Source: Embiotoca jacksoni (lineage: Eukaryota > Chordata > Actinopteri > Embiotocidae). Taken from it: a stretch of 64,000 nucleotides of DNA. Under the pieces are notes generated by a model, which had not been told where the DNA came from, searched no databases, and saw only the letters and a list, made by a program, of their open reading frames with translations. Below, piece after piece: positions 39,596-51,315 of the stretch. The stretch lies in assembly GCA_022577435.1 (NCBI GenBank), contig JAKOON010000003.1, positions 1,976,001 through 2,040,000 of the forward strand. The letters run 5' to 3'. Within the stretch, counting starts at the first letter, position 1. The number at the start of each line of letters is the position of its first letter. The translations under genes and the position numbers were made by a program.

Positions 39596-41734
39596 ATACT
39601 GCCGCCCACATTCAGGACTGCGCATCAAAGAGACGAAGGAGGTGTATGAGGGGGAGGTGACGGAGCTGACGCCCTGTGAGACGGAGAACCCGATGGGGGG
39701 CTACGGGAAAACCATCAGCCACGTCATCATCGGCCTGAAGACGGGAAAAGGCACGAAGCAGCTGAAGGTCAGAGAGTCTGTTTCAGAGACACTTCTGTTG
39801 TTGGTTATAAAGTTAATTCACCCAGAAACGACTTCTTTAGGTGCGACGAGATGTCGTCCATCTCTGATGGAGTCTCCAAATCAAAACCACCTCGTGTGTA
39901 TTCTGACAAACTGTTTTGTTTACTATTAATAAAACGCCGTGGTGTCTCCTCAGCTGGATCCCAGTATTTACGAGAGTCTTCAGAAGGAGCGCGTGGAGGT
40001 GGGAGACGTCATCTACATCGAAGCGAACAGCGGCGCCGTCAAGGTGAGACGTGTTTCTGAAGACTTTAATTACCCAGATGGTGTTTAAAGTTCTTGTTTG
40101 GACCGCCGCTGAGCGTCCGTCCTCCTTCATGGTGGCGTCCTTTCATCTGAACTCTCTCTCATTCCTGCTTCTCTTCACGCTCCCTCTATCGCTCCCATCT
40201 CCCACAATGCCCCTCTTCCAGCAGCGGGGCTCGTGGCCTCGTTGACAGGCTGCGATGACGGTTCCTTTAATCGGCGCAGGTGGGCTGGGAGGGGGGGGGG
40301 CGCGGGTCGGGTCGGGTCGGGTCGGCTCCGCTCGGAGGGCCGGGTGACACATTCGTTGCTGTTGACAGCGATCTGATGACTTTCCCTCTCGGACTCTTTG
40401 ATCTTTCATCTTTTGGCTCCGGCTTCAATCAAACACCTGCTCAGCTTTCTGCTCCAGCGGAGCCGAGCGAGACGTTCGTTTTTCTGCTCAAAGCTCGTTT
40501 TTATTTACCGTTCGTTGTTTGTGTCTTTGCAGAGACAAGGTCGCTGCGACACCTTCGCGACAGAGTTCGACCTCGAGGCGGAGGAGTACGTCCCGCTGCC
40601 CAAAGGGGACGTCCACAAGAAGAAAGAGATCGTCCAAGATGTCACGCTGCACGACCTGGACATAGCCAACGCCCGGCCACAGGTAGGCGACGGATACACG
40701 GCAGCACCGAGGACGAAGTATTATTATTAATATTGTTATAATGTCACATTTTAATAATTGCATGTTTAATCTCAGGGAGGCCAGGACATTCTGTCCATGA
40801 TGGGACAACTGATGAAGCCCAAGAAGACAGAAATCACAGGTAGAGACATCCCAAGTCGCCCGAGCTGACTCCGCCCACCGACGTCCAGCGGTGACGTCTG
40901 TCCTCTGTCGTGTCCTCTGTCGTGTCCTCTGTCGTGTCCTCCCTCCAGATAAGCTGCGCACCGAGATCAACAAGGTGGTGAACCGCTACATCGACCAGGG
41001 CGTCGCCGAGCTCGTCCCCGGCGTGCTGTTCGTGGACGAGGTCCACATGCTGGACATCGAGTGCTTCACCTACCTGCACCGAGCACTGGAGAGCACCATC
41101 GCTCCCATCGTGGTGTTCGCCTCCAACCGAGGGAACTGTTTGATCAGGTGAGAGTTGGACACGTGGTTTTTTTTAATGGTCTTCTAATGCGGGCGGGTTT
41201 AACAGTTCCTCGTCATCCACCAGGGGGACGGAGGACATCAGCTCGCCACACGGGATCCCGCTGGACCTGTTGGACAGAGTGATGATAATCCGCACCATGT
41301 TGTACACACCGCAGGAGATGAAGCAGGTGAGTCCGAGTCGCCGGATGTACCCGTTTGTGATTTATACGATGTCGTCGTCTGTGTCACTGACGAGTCGGCG
41401 GTTTGTAGATCATCAAGATCCGAGCTCAGACCGAAGGCATCAGCATCAGCGAGGAGGCTCTCGCGCACCTGGCGGAGATCGGCACCAAGACCACCCTCAG
41501 GTACCGGCCGCCTCCGGCTCCTTTTCACTTTCCTCTCCGTCGCCACCCGACGTTCACTTCCTGTTTCCTGTCAGGTACTCCGTGCAGCTGCTGACGCCCG
41601 CCAGCCTGCTGGGCCGCGTTCAGGGAAAAGAGACGGTGGAGAGAGAGCAGGTGGAGGAGATCAACGAGTTGTTCTACGACGCCAAGTCTTCGGCCAAAAT
41701 CCTGCAAGACCAGCACCACAAGTTCATGAAGTAA
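37415..41734 (+). CDS. ruvbl1: RuvB-like 1 (pontin) AAA+ ATPase, 11 coding exons, 456 aa
   Basis: DNA-dependent AAA+ ATPase/helicase that forms rings with RUVBL2. It serves in INO80, SRCAP and TIP60 remodellers and in the R2TP assembly chaperone. Coding exons: 37415-37555, 38483-38569, 38660-38792, 39616-39767, 39954-40043, 40533-40682, 40776-40839, 40949-41147, 41224-41326, 41409-41500, 41575-41734. The sum is 1371 nt, giving 456 aa, exactly the human length. Walker A GPPGTGKT is at residues 70-77 and Walker B DEVH at 302-305. The inserted OB-like domain II lies between about residues 120 and 290. The N-terminus MKIEEVKSTTKTQRI and the C-terminal FYDAKSSAKIL block are near-identical to vertebrate pontin. 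It is divergent from EEFSEC and convergent with MUSTN1. Intron 3 carries long CA and GT repeats and a G-run. Confidence 0.98.
39257..39275. repeat. G19 homopolymer in RUVBL1 intron 3
   Basis: Follows a short GT run. Confidence 0.93.
39394..39593. repeat. CA and GT microsatellites in inverted arrangement, RUVBL1 intron 3
   Basis: (CA)14 at 39394-39422 and (GT)36 at 39521-39593, 98 bp apart. The GT run ends 22 bp before the exon 4 acceptor. Confidence 0.94.
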
Positions 41735-41881
41735 ATGTGAGGCTGCAGCTCGGACGGCCCGCTCGGTCCCAGGCTGCGTTTGTTTGTCCATCGTTATTGC
41801 TCCTCCTCCTCCCCCCCCCCCCCCCCCCTCATTCTGTTGTACTTCACATAAATTTAAAAGTTTTATTTGTTCCATTTTTGA

Positions 41882-41887
41882 AATAAA
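41882..41887 (+). terminator. Probable RUVBL1 poly(A) signal
   Basis: AATAAA lies 148 bp after the RUVBL1 stop, just past a C18 run at 41811-41828. The convergent MUSTN1 signal is about 230 bp further on. Confidence 0.65.
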
Positions 41888-42117
41888 ATTTTTTATAAAA
41901 ACTGTTTTGGTGTTTTTTACTACTTCCTGCATCACCAACACGTATTATTGTGAAAATAAATCCAAGATGGAGGAGAAAGAATTTGCAAGAGACTTTTTAA
42001 TGACTGATAAACAAATGTTTTGACAACAATGCACACTTTAGGATTTTTTTTTGGGATAAAGTTAATTATGTAAAACTTTTTTTTTGTGTATCATATTCTC
42101 ACTTTAAATGATTTGGA

Positions 42118-42123
42118 TTTATT
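42118..42123 (-). terminator. Candidate MUSTN1 poly(A) signal
   Basis: AATAAA on the minus strand about 240 bp downstream of the MUSTN1 stop. The implied 3' UTR would include the 11-bp minisatellite at 42251-42350. Confidence 0.45.
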
Positions 42124-42250
42124 AGTTAACTGATGTTTCAGTGAGTTTATAACTAGATAATTACAGAAAAAAACAAGCTTGACTGACTATGAAGCCATTA
42201 AAAAAAAGACTAAGCAGGATTTTAAATGGACTGAAGAAGAGCAGGAAAAG

Positions 42251-42350
42251 GAGTGAACACAGAGTGAACACGGAGTGAACACGGAGTGAACACAGTGAAC
42301 ACGGAGTGAACACGGAGTGAACACAGAGTGAACACGGAGTGAACACGGAG
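42251..42350. repeat. 11-bp minisatellite downstream of MUSTN1
   Basis: About nine copies of an 11-bp unit (GTGAACACGGA and close variants) end 14 bp beyond the MUSTN1 stop codon, so they probably lie in its 3' UTR. Most units are identical; one is shortened and several read ACAGA in place of ACGGA. Confidence 0.9.
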
Positions 42351-42363
42351 CAGCGGCGTCCTT

Positions 42364-42908
42364 CTACTTCTTGACGGGGCGGCTGTTGAAAACCGTCTCT
42401 GATCCCGACTTCGCCTGGCTGAACACAGACGGAGCAGCTTTGCCTTTTTTCTCTGAAGAACAAGAATCAGAACATTTCACTGCTGCTGTTTTCCTTCATC
42501 ACTGTGAGGGAGAGGACAGGGGGAGGACAGGGAGGTCCCATCGACCCGTCTGTCCTCTCTGTATATGGAGTGGAAACTCATGAGAAACGCCTCTCGCACA
42601 CAAACTCACTGCCAACATGTGATCTTAGCTCAGAAACTTAAAGGCTGTTTTTCTTTCTCTTCCACCTGTAAATGTCTCGGCATGTTTCTGAGTCCTCACC
42701 GCACTCCTCCATCACCTCCACCGTCTTGCTCTTCGCCGGCCCGCTCAAACCCAGCTTGTTCTTGGTTTCCGTCAGGTCCTCCTCTCTCACTTCAGGACGC
42801 TGCATCTGTTCGTCTTCCTGTCCAGGCTGGAAAAACACAAAGAGAATTAAATTCTTCTCAACAGTGAGGAGAATCTGTTTTCAAAGACTTTAAACGTACC
42901 TGAGACAT
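42364..42908 (-). CDS. mustn1: Musculoskeletal embryonic nuclear protein 1 (Mustang), 3 coding exons, 74 aa
   Basis: Small nuclear protein expressed in muscle, tendon and regenerating skeletal tissue in vertebrates; its molecular role is poorly defined. Coding exons: 42900-42908 (only MSQ), 42700-42826, 42364-42452, totalling 225 nt. Family blocks seen: VREEDLTETKNKLGLSG in exon 2 and AAPSVFSQ...GSETVF in exon 3. The length (74 aa) is slightly below human (82 aa). The very short first coding exon, ending CAG before GTACGT, fits the family. A teleost may carry two mustn1 copies and I cannot tell which this is. Position next to RFT1 and PRKCD matches the human 3p21 neighbourhood. Confidence 0.88.
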
Positions 42909-43636
42909 GATGGTTGAGTAGCTGTAAGAAGTTTTCCTTCGTCTGGTTCAGCCCAACAAACGCTCTCATCTATACACAACCCTGCAGTGATTCCCCGCTG
43001 GACAATAAATCTGTTCCTAACACTAATAAATGACGTAATGAGTTCACGGACTCCTCCTCTTCTCCGTCTTCTTCCCTCTGCCTTCTCTCATGTTCAGCTC
43101 CTCTCAGCTGTTTCCTGTGAAGGCGATGAGATCACTGCAACAACTTGTGGCATTAAAGTTGGTCAAATAAAATCCTGGAAATGCAGGAAGACAAATGTGT
43201 GTTTAACTGATCCTCCCGCTCCCTCACGGCTCTGATAACGAGCGAGCCAAAGTTCAAAAGATAATATTTAAAAGATAAGTACGTCACTGTCTTTCTGGAA
43301 AACTTGACACCCCTGCTGACTCGATATTTAAGTGAAAACGGGGCTTAGAGGAGAATAAACAAGCGCTGCCCTGCTGTACAAGAATGCCATTCCCGGCCTT
43401 TCCAGCTCATTTTCCATAATTACATCATTATTCAGCCCTCAGGGACGTTAAAGTCAGTTCAGTTAGTGCAGCGGAAACATCAGCAAACAACGAGAGTCTG
43501 AACATAATCGCTGAACTCAAACCCACTTCGCTGTTATGAAGTAAACTAAAACATCCAGTCAGGTCACAGTTTAAACCCATGTCTGTCCAGACGTACATGT
43601 AGTGAAGACACCATTTACAAATCCAAACCTAGTTTA
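42909..43636. other. Intergenic DNA upstream of MUSTN1
   Basis: No gene seen. It should contain the MUSTN1 promoter and any 5' non-coding exon; on the minus strand a TTCTTACAG acceptor-like site lies just before the ATG. An E-box CAGCTG (43105-43110) and a CRE-like TGACGTAA (about 43032) are visible, but neither is strong evidence. Confidence 0.4.
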
Positions 43637-44366
43637 TACCAAGTTTAAAATCAGTCCTGATCCAAGTCTAAAATCAGTCCTAAATCAAGTCTAAAATCAG
43701 TCCTAAACCAAGTCTAAAATCAGTCCTGAACCAAGTTTAAAATCAGTCCTGAACCAAGTCTAAAATCAGTCCTGAACCAAGTTTAAAATCAGTCCTGAAC
43801 CAAGTCTAAAATCAGTCCTAAACCAAGTCTAAAATCAGTCCTGAACCAAGTTTAAAATCAGTCCTGAACCAAGTTTAAAATCAGTCCTGAACCAAGTCTA
43901 AAATCAGTCCTGAACCAAGTCTAAAATCAGTCCTGAACCAAGTTTAAAATCAGTCCTGAACCAAGTCTAAAATCAGTCCTAAACCAAGTCTAAAATCAGT
44001 CCTGAACCAAGTTTAAAATCAGTCCTGAACCAAGTTTAAAATCAGTCCTGAACCAAGTCTAAAATCAGTCCTAAACCAAGTCTAAAATCAGTCCTGAACC
44101 AAGTTTAAAATCAGTCCTAAACCAAGTCTAAAATCAGTCCTAAACCAAGTCTAAAATCAGTCCTGAACCAAGTTTAAAATCAGTCCTAAACCAAGTCTAA
44201 AATCAGTCCTGAACCAAGTCTAAAATCAGTCCTGAACCAAGTCTAAAATCAGTCCTGAACCAAGTTTAAAATCAGTCCTGAACCAAGTCTAAAATCAGTC
44301 CTAAACCAAGTCTAAAATCAGTCCTAAACCAAGTCTAAAATCAGTCCTGAACCAAGTTTAAAATCA
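43637..44366. repeat. 23-bp minisatellite, about 32 units
   Basis: Near-perfect tandem array of a 23-bp unit (core AACCAAGTCTAAAATCAGTC). Nearly all variation is at two sites: T or C in AAGT[T/C]TAAA and G or A in CCT[G/A]AACC. There is no coding potential and no spacers, so it is not CRISPR-like. It lies between MUSTN1 and the 3' end of RFT1. Confidence 0.97.
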
Positions 44367-44929
44367 AGTTTCTGACAAGTGTGGGCTTCTCACAATACCA
44401 ATCCAAGTGTATTCTCATAAACAAGATAGAATACAAGGCCGAAGCAAGTGGACATAATTTACTTGATAAATGTAATTTCTATTTTTCTAAGTTTGTTGTC
44501 TTGTACCATTTGTTGATGCTAAAAACGTCTGGAACTTTTCAAATATAATAGAAAAATGTCAGGTTTTGGTCATTTGACATCAAAACATTTCATACTTTTT
44601 CTTTTAATCATCTGTAAGACGACGAATATGAATGAATTGACCTTGTTTTATTTGTGTGATGAAGGTCTGTAACACATTCAACAGTTTTCTTCAAATACAT
44701 TCATGTTTTGTTTTTCAGCCACAGTCACGACGTTTCTTCATACTCGTACGTACGACACAGGCATGTTACAGTGATAACACGCACACACACACACACACAC
44801 ACACGCACGCACGCACGCACACACGGTGTATTTATAAAAATAAAAGTTGTTTCCTGCCTTCTCAGAGTCAAACTGTCCGTCAGTAACTTCACTTCTTCAA
44901 CAGGAACTGGTGTCTTTCTCCCGTCTGAT
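44367..44929. other. RFT1 3' flank with a CA repeat and candidate poly(A) signal
   Basis: A minus-strand AATAAA lies at 44647-44652, about 280 bp past the RFT1 stop. A CA/CGCA microsatellite at 44777-44824 would fall in the 3' UTR. Nothing else recognised. Confidence 0.5.
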
Positions 44930-47900
44930 TTAAGTGTGTTTCTTTGTGTATCGGTCCAACAGCTGCGTCCTCACGAACTGAACGAGGCGAGTCTCCGTGA
45001 GGAGGACGGCTACGAGCACGGCGACCAGACACGCTGCTCCCACGGCGACGTGGACCAGCCGGCGCAGCCAGCCGCCGGCGCAGCAGAAGACGGCCTGAGG
45101 ACACACGGAGGTCGAGTTAGAGGCACCGATTTAAATCTCCGAGTTAATATTGAGAGCTGAAACCCGGTTCTCCGGTACCTCTGAAACGGCCGTGACTCCT
45201 GCACTGACAGCCAGAGCCAGCAGCAGCAGCGGAGAGGGCAGCAGGCCCCTCAGAGGCCTCCACCCGCTGGACTGGAAGTACCGCTGGATGTACAGCAGGC
45301 TGTGGAGGATGCGGAGGCCCATGTTCAGGCAGTTTGCCAGGATGAAGCCGACGCCGCCGGCCCACCACGTCAGCACGTAGGACAGGAAGAGGAAGGACAC
45401 GGACAGAGCCAGCATGACCAGGTTATACCTGAGGACCAAACACAGACGGCGGAGGAGCCTTCTGTAATCATAAACAATATCTGTCAAGTGTCAATCATAA
45501 AGATGATTGTAATCACTGCTTCACTCTTCTAGAGAAACTCTTGAATATAGAGGAAAAAGAATTGAGCAAAATGAAGAATTGCTTTGACGAAAATAAACTA
45601 ACTTTATATTCAAGCAAAAAAACCTTATAATCTTTGGGAATCGAAACAGTAACCTAAAACAGGAAGTGACGTAGAAGTTGAATACGTTTTGGAAATAAAA
45701 AAATTTTGTGATAATTGACAACAAAATAAGTTGGAAAGTACACATAAACCATGCCACAACAGAAACATCCAAATTATTTGAAATACTGAACAAAGCCAAA
45801 GATTTTCTAAACCAAACTTCCCCTTACACATTTTACTGTTCCCTCATACAAATACAAAACAAACACTCATCCAGTCTTCATTCCCCCCAAAAAAGAGTTT
45901 TACGTCTCGTCAAATGCACTTTTTTTTTTTATCAAACTAACATTTAAGGATCTGGTGGATTTCAAAACCATCATGTACAAAGTAATAAATCAACAATAAC
46001 TTGTTAGGATCGAGGGACTGAACACAACTTTAGAGGAACCTACATGTTAAAAAAAACAAAACATGAATGAGGACAAATACAAAGCAAGTTTCTTACGAAA
46101 TATATATATATGCAGTAATGAGTTAAAACCTTCTGCCACTTTCTCAAAACTAAAAATAATCTTTCAGAATAAAATAATGAACGGTTATGTGATGGATTTG
46201 TGATGACTCTGTTTGTTTTTGTGTTGGTCAATCAAAGACACGATACTACGTCCCGCCCACCGATAGCTGTAACCTGACTGCACCACAGGCCTGTCAATCA
46301 AACAGACACGCCCCCAAAACCAGGTCTTCTTGAATCTTCTTTTCTAATGAATGAGGGATTATTTTCAGATGGACCTCCAGAAAACTAATAAGAAGGAGTG
46401 ACTTTAGCTAACAACACCGAGATAACTGATGGACACATTTTATTCACTTTGGATTTGATGAGAGAAGTTGAATGGGAGTCTATGGAGCCGGAGGCTTTTT
46501 GGAGCCGACCTCTAGTGGCACTCGCTGGTATTGCAGCTGAAGACACTTCTGCATCAGAACCATTATTCAGACCTGGAAGCTACGAACTCTTTTATATCCA
46601 GTCAATAAGGTAGAAATAAGAAAGTTGTTCAACATGATTTCTATCCTTTTGATTTGACTGTTGTTTTCTAATGTGAACGACGTTTCTTCTTTTGTTTGCT
46701 TTTATTGTGAATGACATTTATTTTGTTTCTTTTTCATGTCCAACAAACTGGTCAAACTGGATAAACGTGTAATATGCTGTGTGATAACTGTGTCTGTCTC
46801 CGTTCTTACTTGTCAACCTCCTCTTGGCTCATCGCAGCAAACACGAAGCACTCGGTCACACCGTTGACAGCCAGCAGGAGGACGTAACAGCTGTAGCTCC
46901 GCAGCAGACCGGGTCCTTCACCAAGCACAAACATTACATCACCAACACGTGCAACAGAAAAGACCTTCATCTGCTGTCATGTTTCACATGTCGGTGTCAC
47001 ATACCGGCTCCGCTGCTCAGCAGAGAGCCGCCGTAGATATCCAGAGCCAGGTGAGAGTAGGCGTAGCCGAACACGCTGATAATCAGCCCGATCACCAGCA
47101 CCAGCTTCAGCAGGCACTCCAGGACCTCTGCTGCCATGGAAACGTCTTCCTGTAAAACAAAACCCACAACAAGAGGTTAAATGAAACCCAGGATTCGCTC
47201 CGAGCCGCTCACGGAGACACGTCGGTGTTCATCTCACCTGTTTTTGGCTCCTGGCGTCGCGTCCTCTCTTCAGCACTTTGCCAAAGAAGATGTAGAAGCT
47301 TTCCTCGATGGGCAGGAAGATGAAGCGCGCCACCATGGAGCCCAGGTTGTTGACGATGTCGTAAACCCCCTGGTCCCCGAAGCTCAGGACGTTCAGGAAG
47401 GTCATGACGTAGCGCTCGCCCTCGGTGAGGATCTGCTTCAGGAAGGACTGCTTGAAGAAGCTCCACGTGAGCCGGGCGAGAGTCCGGTCGACCAGCGGCT
47501 TCAAACGCAGCGACAACCAGGAAGATCAGGACAGGACGGGACATCTGATGACTCACACTATGATTTAAAGGACAGAAACCATCGCTACCTCTCCATCGGC
47601 TCTGCGGGGCAGCAGATCTCCAACACGACGCAGAGGGAAGCTCTTCTTCTCCGCCTCTTCAGACCCCAAGAAACGAATGAAGTAGACGGCGTAGCATAAG
47701 ACGAGGAAGCCGGTGTAGACCATCTGAGAGGAGCCGAGGGTCAAATCAGCACAAGCTGAAGGACGGATTTAGAGAAAGGATGCGGAAGAATTGAGCTGGT
47801 TTCTTACGTGAGCAGCAGAGAAGATGTAAAGATCCCAGCCGCGGGCGAACACCACCAGCACCACCGTCACGCTGCACTTGGCGATCATCGCCAAGCTCTC

Positions 47901-49176
47901 CGCGACCACCTTCAGCCGCACCAACATGTGAGCCTGAGCCAGAACCCAGAGGGGCTCGGCGAGGAGCTCCTGCACCCCCGACAGGCCGAACAGCACCACG
48001 GCGGGCCCGTAGTACGGGACGGTCCGGGCGTCCGGGACCTCCAGGAGCCACAGCCACACGCAGACCAGCAGGACGGCCCACAACACGCCCAGCGGCAGCC
48101 TGGAGGACGGAGACGCCGGGCGATGAGCGTCGGAGACGAACACGTGACGCACAAAACGCTTCGGTGAACTCACGTCAGCCACAGCAGGTTGACGACTTGT
48201 CTCCAGCTGCGGTTCGTTCCCGTTTCTCCGCTCAGACAAGCTCTCCGGAAAGCCTCTCTGGATAAAAACACCAACGTGGAATACAGCAGCGTGAGCCTGC
48301 AGGACGAAGACGCACAAACAGCTGATGACATCCGGCATCTTTCATGACTTCCACACGACTCCGTGATATTTTTACCATAAGACACAATTTAGATGGAGAT
48401 CAACAGTAATTCATTCATTTTGAATGCGTCTGAAACAACCAGCGTTGTAATCGGATCAAAGTATTCTTTATATTCAAAACCAAAACTGGATTTCAGTACA
48501 AACAAGATATCGATTAAACAGGCAGAAGAAACCAATCGTCGACAACAAATTATTATGGGACAAACAAATACAGGAATGTGTAACTAAAATGAGAAACACT
48601 TGTGAGAGTTGCAGGAAACAACAAACATGTAAATCAGACAAAAACACAAAACAACTGCAGCTGGTTCAGAATAAAGCAGCAAGTCACTAAAGTACAAGAC
48701 CGCGTCTGTGTTCATGAACAACATCACAACAACACGACCACCCTGTTTGTAAACAGGAAGTGTTTTAGTGGAGACGCTCACAATTATTAAACTATTTTTA
48801 ATTATTTAACTGGCATTTTACCGAGACCCAAAAAAGATATTTAATTTGTATTCATTATGTAATGTTTTATTTGGACTCGTCCCACAATGTGTCAATCAAA
48901 CAATCAAACAAACAAACAAACAAACAAACAAACAAACAAACAAACAAACCTGACGTTGACCACCCCGATCAGCTCTTTGGACACGAACCGCAGCGTGAAC
49001 GCATTGAGGAGGAAGGTGAGCAGCCGGAACATCACCTGAGACCACAAACAGGAGATACCACGTGAGCACGTGCAGCAGCGCGTCACGCACACCTGTGTTG
49101 CGTCTCGACTTACCTGCAGCAGCACATTATACGACGCCGAAGTGGACGCGTTCTTCAGGACATCCCGGGAGCTCAT
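44930..49176 (-). CDS. rft1: RFT1 homologue, ER multi-pass protein of N-glycosylation, 10 exons, 541 aa
   Basis: Member of the Rft-1 family (MOP-like flippase fold), needed in the ER for N-glycan assembly at the Man5GlcNAc2-PP-dolichol stage; whether it is itself the flippase is disputed. Exons: 49114-49176, 48950-49035, 48174-48296, 47808-48099, 47589-47723, 47238-47498, 47005-47149, 46810-46915, 45179-45428, 44930-45094. The sum is 1626 nt, giving 541 aa, equal to human. Conserved blocks: LNAFTLRFVSKELIGVVNVR, TWSFFKQSFLKQILTEGERY, FGDQGVYDIVNNLGS, PIEESFYIFFGKVL, and GFILANCLNMGLRI. Many hydrophobic segments fit about a dozen membrane helices. The start MSSRDVLK was chosen from length; an in-frame ATG lies 9 codons upstream (49201-49203). 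Intron 8 holds a LINE fragment and a family B repeat. The exon 2 donor runs straight into a (GTTT)n tract. Confidence 0.97.
45699..46230 (+). mobile_element. LINE fragment: decayed reverse-transcriptase C-terminal region
   Basis: Inside RFT1 intron 8, antisense to the gene. Translation gives VIIDNKISWKVHIN, then LFEILNKAKDFLNQ, then YTFYCSLIQIQNKHSSS, then RVLRLVKC. This is the pattern seen after the reverse-transcriptase core of L2/CR1/Rex-type non-LTR retrotransposons. Frames break after about 45950. The exact clade is not determined. Confidence 0.7.
46241..46600 (+). repeat. Dispersed repeat family B, copy 4
   Basis: Near-identical to copies at about 11991-12326 and 16650-17192, and to the inverted copy at 21420-21712. 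It shares the run from CGATACTACGTCCCGCCC to CTACGAACTCTTTTAT. It sits in RFT1 intron 8. The open frame it carries (MTLANNTEITDG...) is part of the repeat and is not a gene. Confidence 0.9.
48905..48949. repeat. (CAAA)n microsatellite at the RFT1 exon 2 donor
   Basis: About eleven CAAA units, read as (GTTT)n in the transcript. The first GT of the run is the intron 2 donor itself. Confidence 0.92.
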
Positions 49177-49480
49177 TTTGGACTTCCCTCTGACTCGTCT
49201 CAAACTTCCGTCAGGTGTGAAGTCGACGAAGAGAAATCATTCTCCGGTCCTGCCGCGAAAACTGTCCGCGTGCCCGCCTGAAAACCGACAACAGCCCGCA
49301 TTCATGCTGACAAAGTTGGGCAGCAGCGAGACTCGAAGCCGGGGAGTAAAAGTACTTCCGTACACATCCGTACGCAGGTACGTTACGCGATGACGTCAGA
49401 GAATGTTTATTCACCGGGGTGCCGCTAGAGGGCGGAACCTTCCTTCCGATTGGTCCGGCACAGCAACAGGTCTGCGGTTC
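49177..49480 (-). promoter_or_regulatory. RFT1 5' flank with a consensus CRE
   Basis: A perfect TGACGTCA at 49391-49398 lies about 215 bp upstream of the RFT1 ATG in a CpG-rich stretch. This fits a CREB/ATF-type housekeeping promoter. The transcription start is not determined. Confidence 0.45.
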
Positions 49481-51054
49481 GTATTGAGAATGCTCATCTC
49501 TACGTAATCATCCCGGGTTCGTTCGCGATGAACTGATTCGAATGGATAAATTCTACATTCATAAAATAAAATAACTGAAATTAAAGACGAGGAATTTGAT
49601 TAAACGGTTCCTAAGATCTGTATAAGGAACAAACAGCCTCTAAAAATGTCCTGCCAACAATGAGCATGTTTGCATATTTCCAACAGTTCAGTGGCTCTGT
49701 ATGAGGTCTATTTAAGGATCATTTTTGTCAGTAGAATAACTGTAAAATTGCCTTCTGTGTTCTTTACAGTGATTATTGATTTTGTTCATTTATAGATCTA
49801 CAAAATTCAGCCCCCATAAAAGGATTAACGTGTCAATATTTGTTTCCAAGAAGAGTATTATTGTGAAAAACAAGTTGACACAGTAAAAAACCTTTGAAAT
49901 TTCCACTCGTAATATTTTTTTAATTCAGTCAGTAACTTTGAGGCCAATAAAAACACTTCAGGCTCGAAGGATACGACACACTTAAGTTCATTTTAGAGTA
50001 CAAGAAGTCTCCATGCAGGCCTGCGTAGGGCAGTTTCACTTCCTCCTAATCAAAACTATAAATTAGAATAACTTACAGCCTCACCACAATTAGTCCACAA
50101 ATACGGATGTTACTGTACTTGTTCTCCTCATATACAACTCTTAACTCTAACTCTTAATTAATGCAGTCATGAAGCACCAGAGATCCATTTTTGTTACCAA
50201 AGGACCACGACTACTTTTATAGCAGATACAGCCTGTTAAAATGTGAATTATAAGACGACACACTAAACTGAAAACTATCATCCACAACAATATTCAACTG
50301 ATGACCTGCAGAATCTTTCATTAGTAATGACAGAATTATTAATGAAAAGTCCCTTTTTTTTTATTTTTTTTAAACAAAGTAAAATGCAGAAATGTAAACT
50401 TGATCACAGAGCTGGGAGATGATGTTTTTTTTTAATCAGATGTAAAATATGGAGACAGTAAAAAAAGGTACATCCTCAGCAAACCAATATACATGTTACA
50501 ACAATATACATATACATGTTCTATATACACAGCATGTCAGTGACTTCTTCCGGCTCATTGATTACAGTCATGTAACATCACTGTCTGCCCCCCCTCCCCC
50601 CCCTCCCCCCCACTGCCAACTCAGCTGTTTGATCTTTACATGGCACCATTCAGTTGACCACAAAGTTCTTCTTCTGCTTTTGATTCATCAAGACATCTGA
50701 AGCACACAGTACACTTATTCTTACCTCGGCATTATTTGGGTTGAATTGAACGTGAGAGGGACACAAAATGGCTGCTGATGGTGAGCAGTGACGTCAGAAG
50801 TGGAATGTCAGGATTTTCACCCCCCCATTCCTTTTATTAATTACTCATACAGGCCTTTTCACAGCCGAGACACTTAATAGGCATGCGCACAAACACGATA
50901 ACATCTATATGTACAGTACGAGGGGCGCGTCTCTACTTCTACACGTACCCGAGGAGTTTGTGCTTGAAATGAAGTTTATATGAATGCTGAGTGTGGAGCA
51001 GGCGAGCAGAACCGACCCATAATCAGTAGGCAGAGGAACCGCAGTCGGATCGGC
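49481..51054. other. Intergenic DNA between RFT1 and PRKCD
   Basis: AT-rich, with no coding potential recognised. It holds homopolymer runs near 50350 and 50590. A candidate PRKCD poly(A) signal (minus-strand AATAAA, 50833-50838) lies 217 bp beyond the PRKCD stop. Confidence 0.5.
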
Positions 51055-51280
51055 TCACTTCTCTAAAAGGTGCTCCATCTTGGGGTTAATGAATGAAAAC
51101 CCAGCGAACGCCGACTGGTCCATGGAGTCTATGAAGTTCTTGTCGCTGTGGGAGAGACGAGGCTTCTCGCTGAGGAACTCCCGATCAAAGTTGCTGCAGT
51201 CGTTTGGCGCTTTCTGTAATCGACCACAAACAAAATGTCAGCATGAGTGATAACAGAGACAGGTATCCGTCACAGTTTAA

Positions 51281-51315
<35 letters not shown>

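Noticed and set aside
40250..40380. Possible C/D-box snoRNA in RUVBL1 intron 5 (GCGATGACGG ... ATCTGATG)
   Set aside because: The C box departs from the consensus, the boxes are about 120 bp apart and no terminal stem is visible.
43637..44366. CRISPR-like regular repeat
   Set aside because: Units are contiguous with no unique spacers, and the genome is eukaryotic; it is a minisatellite.
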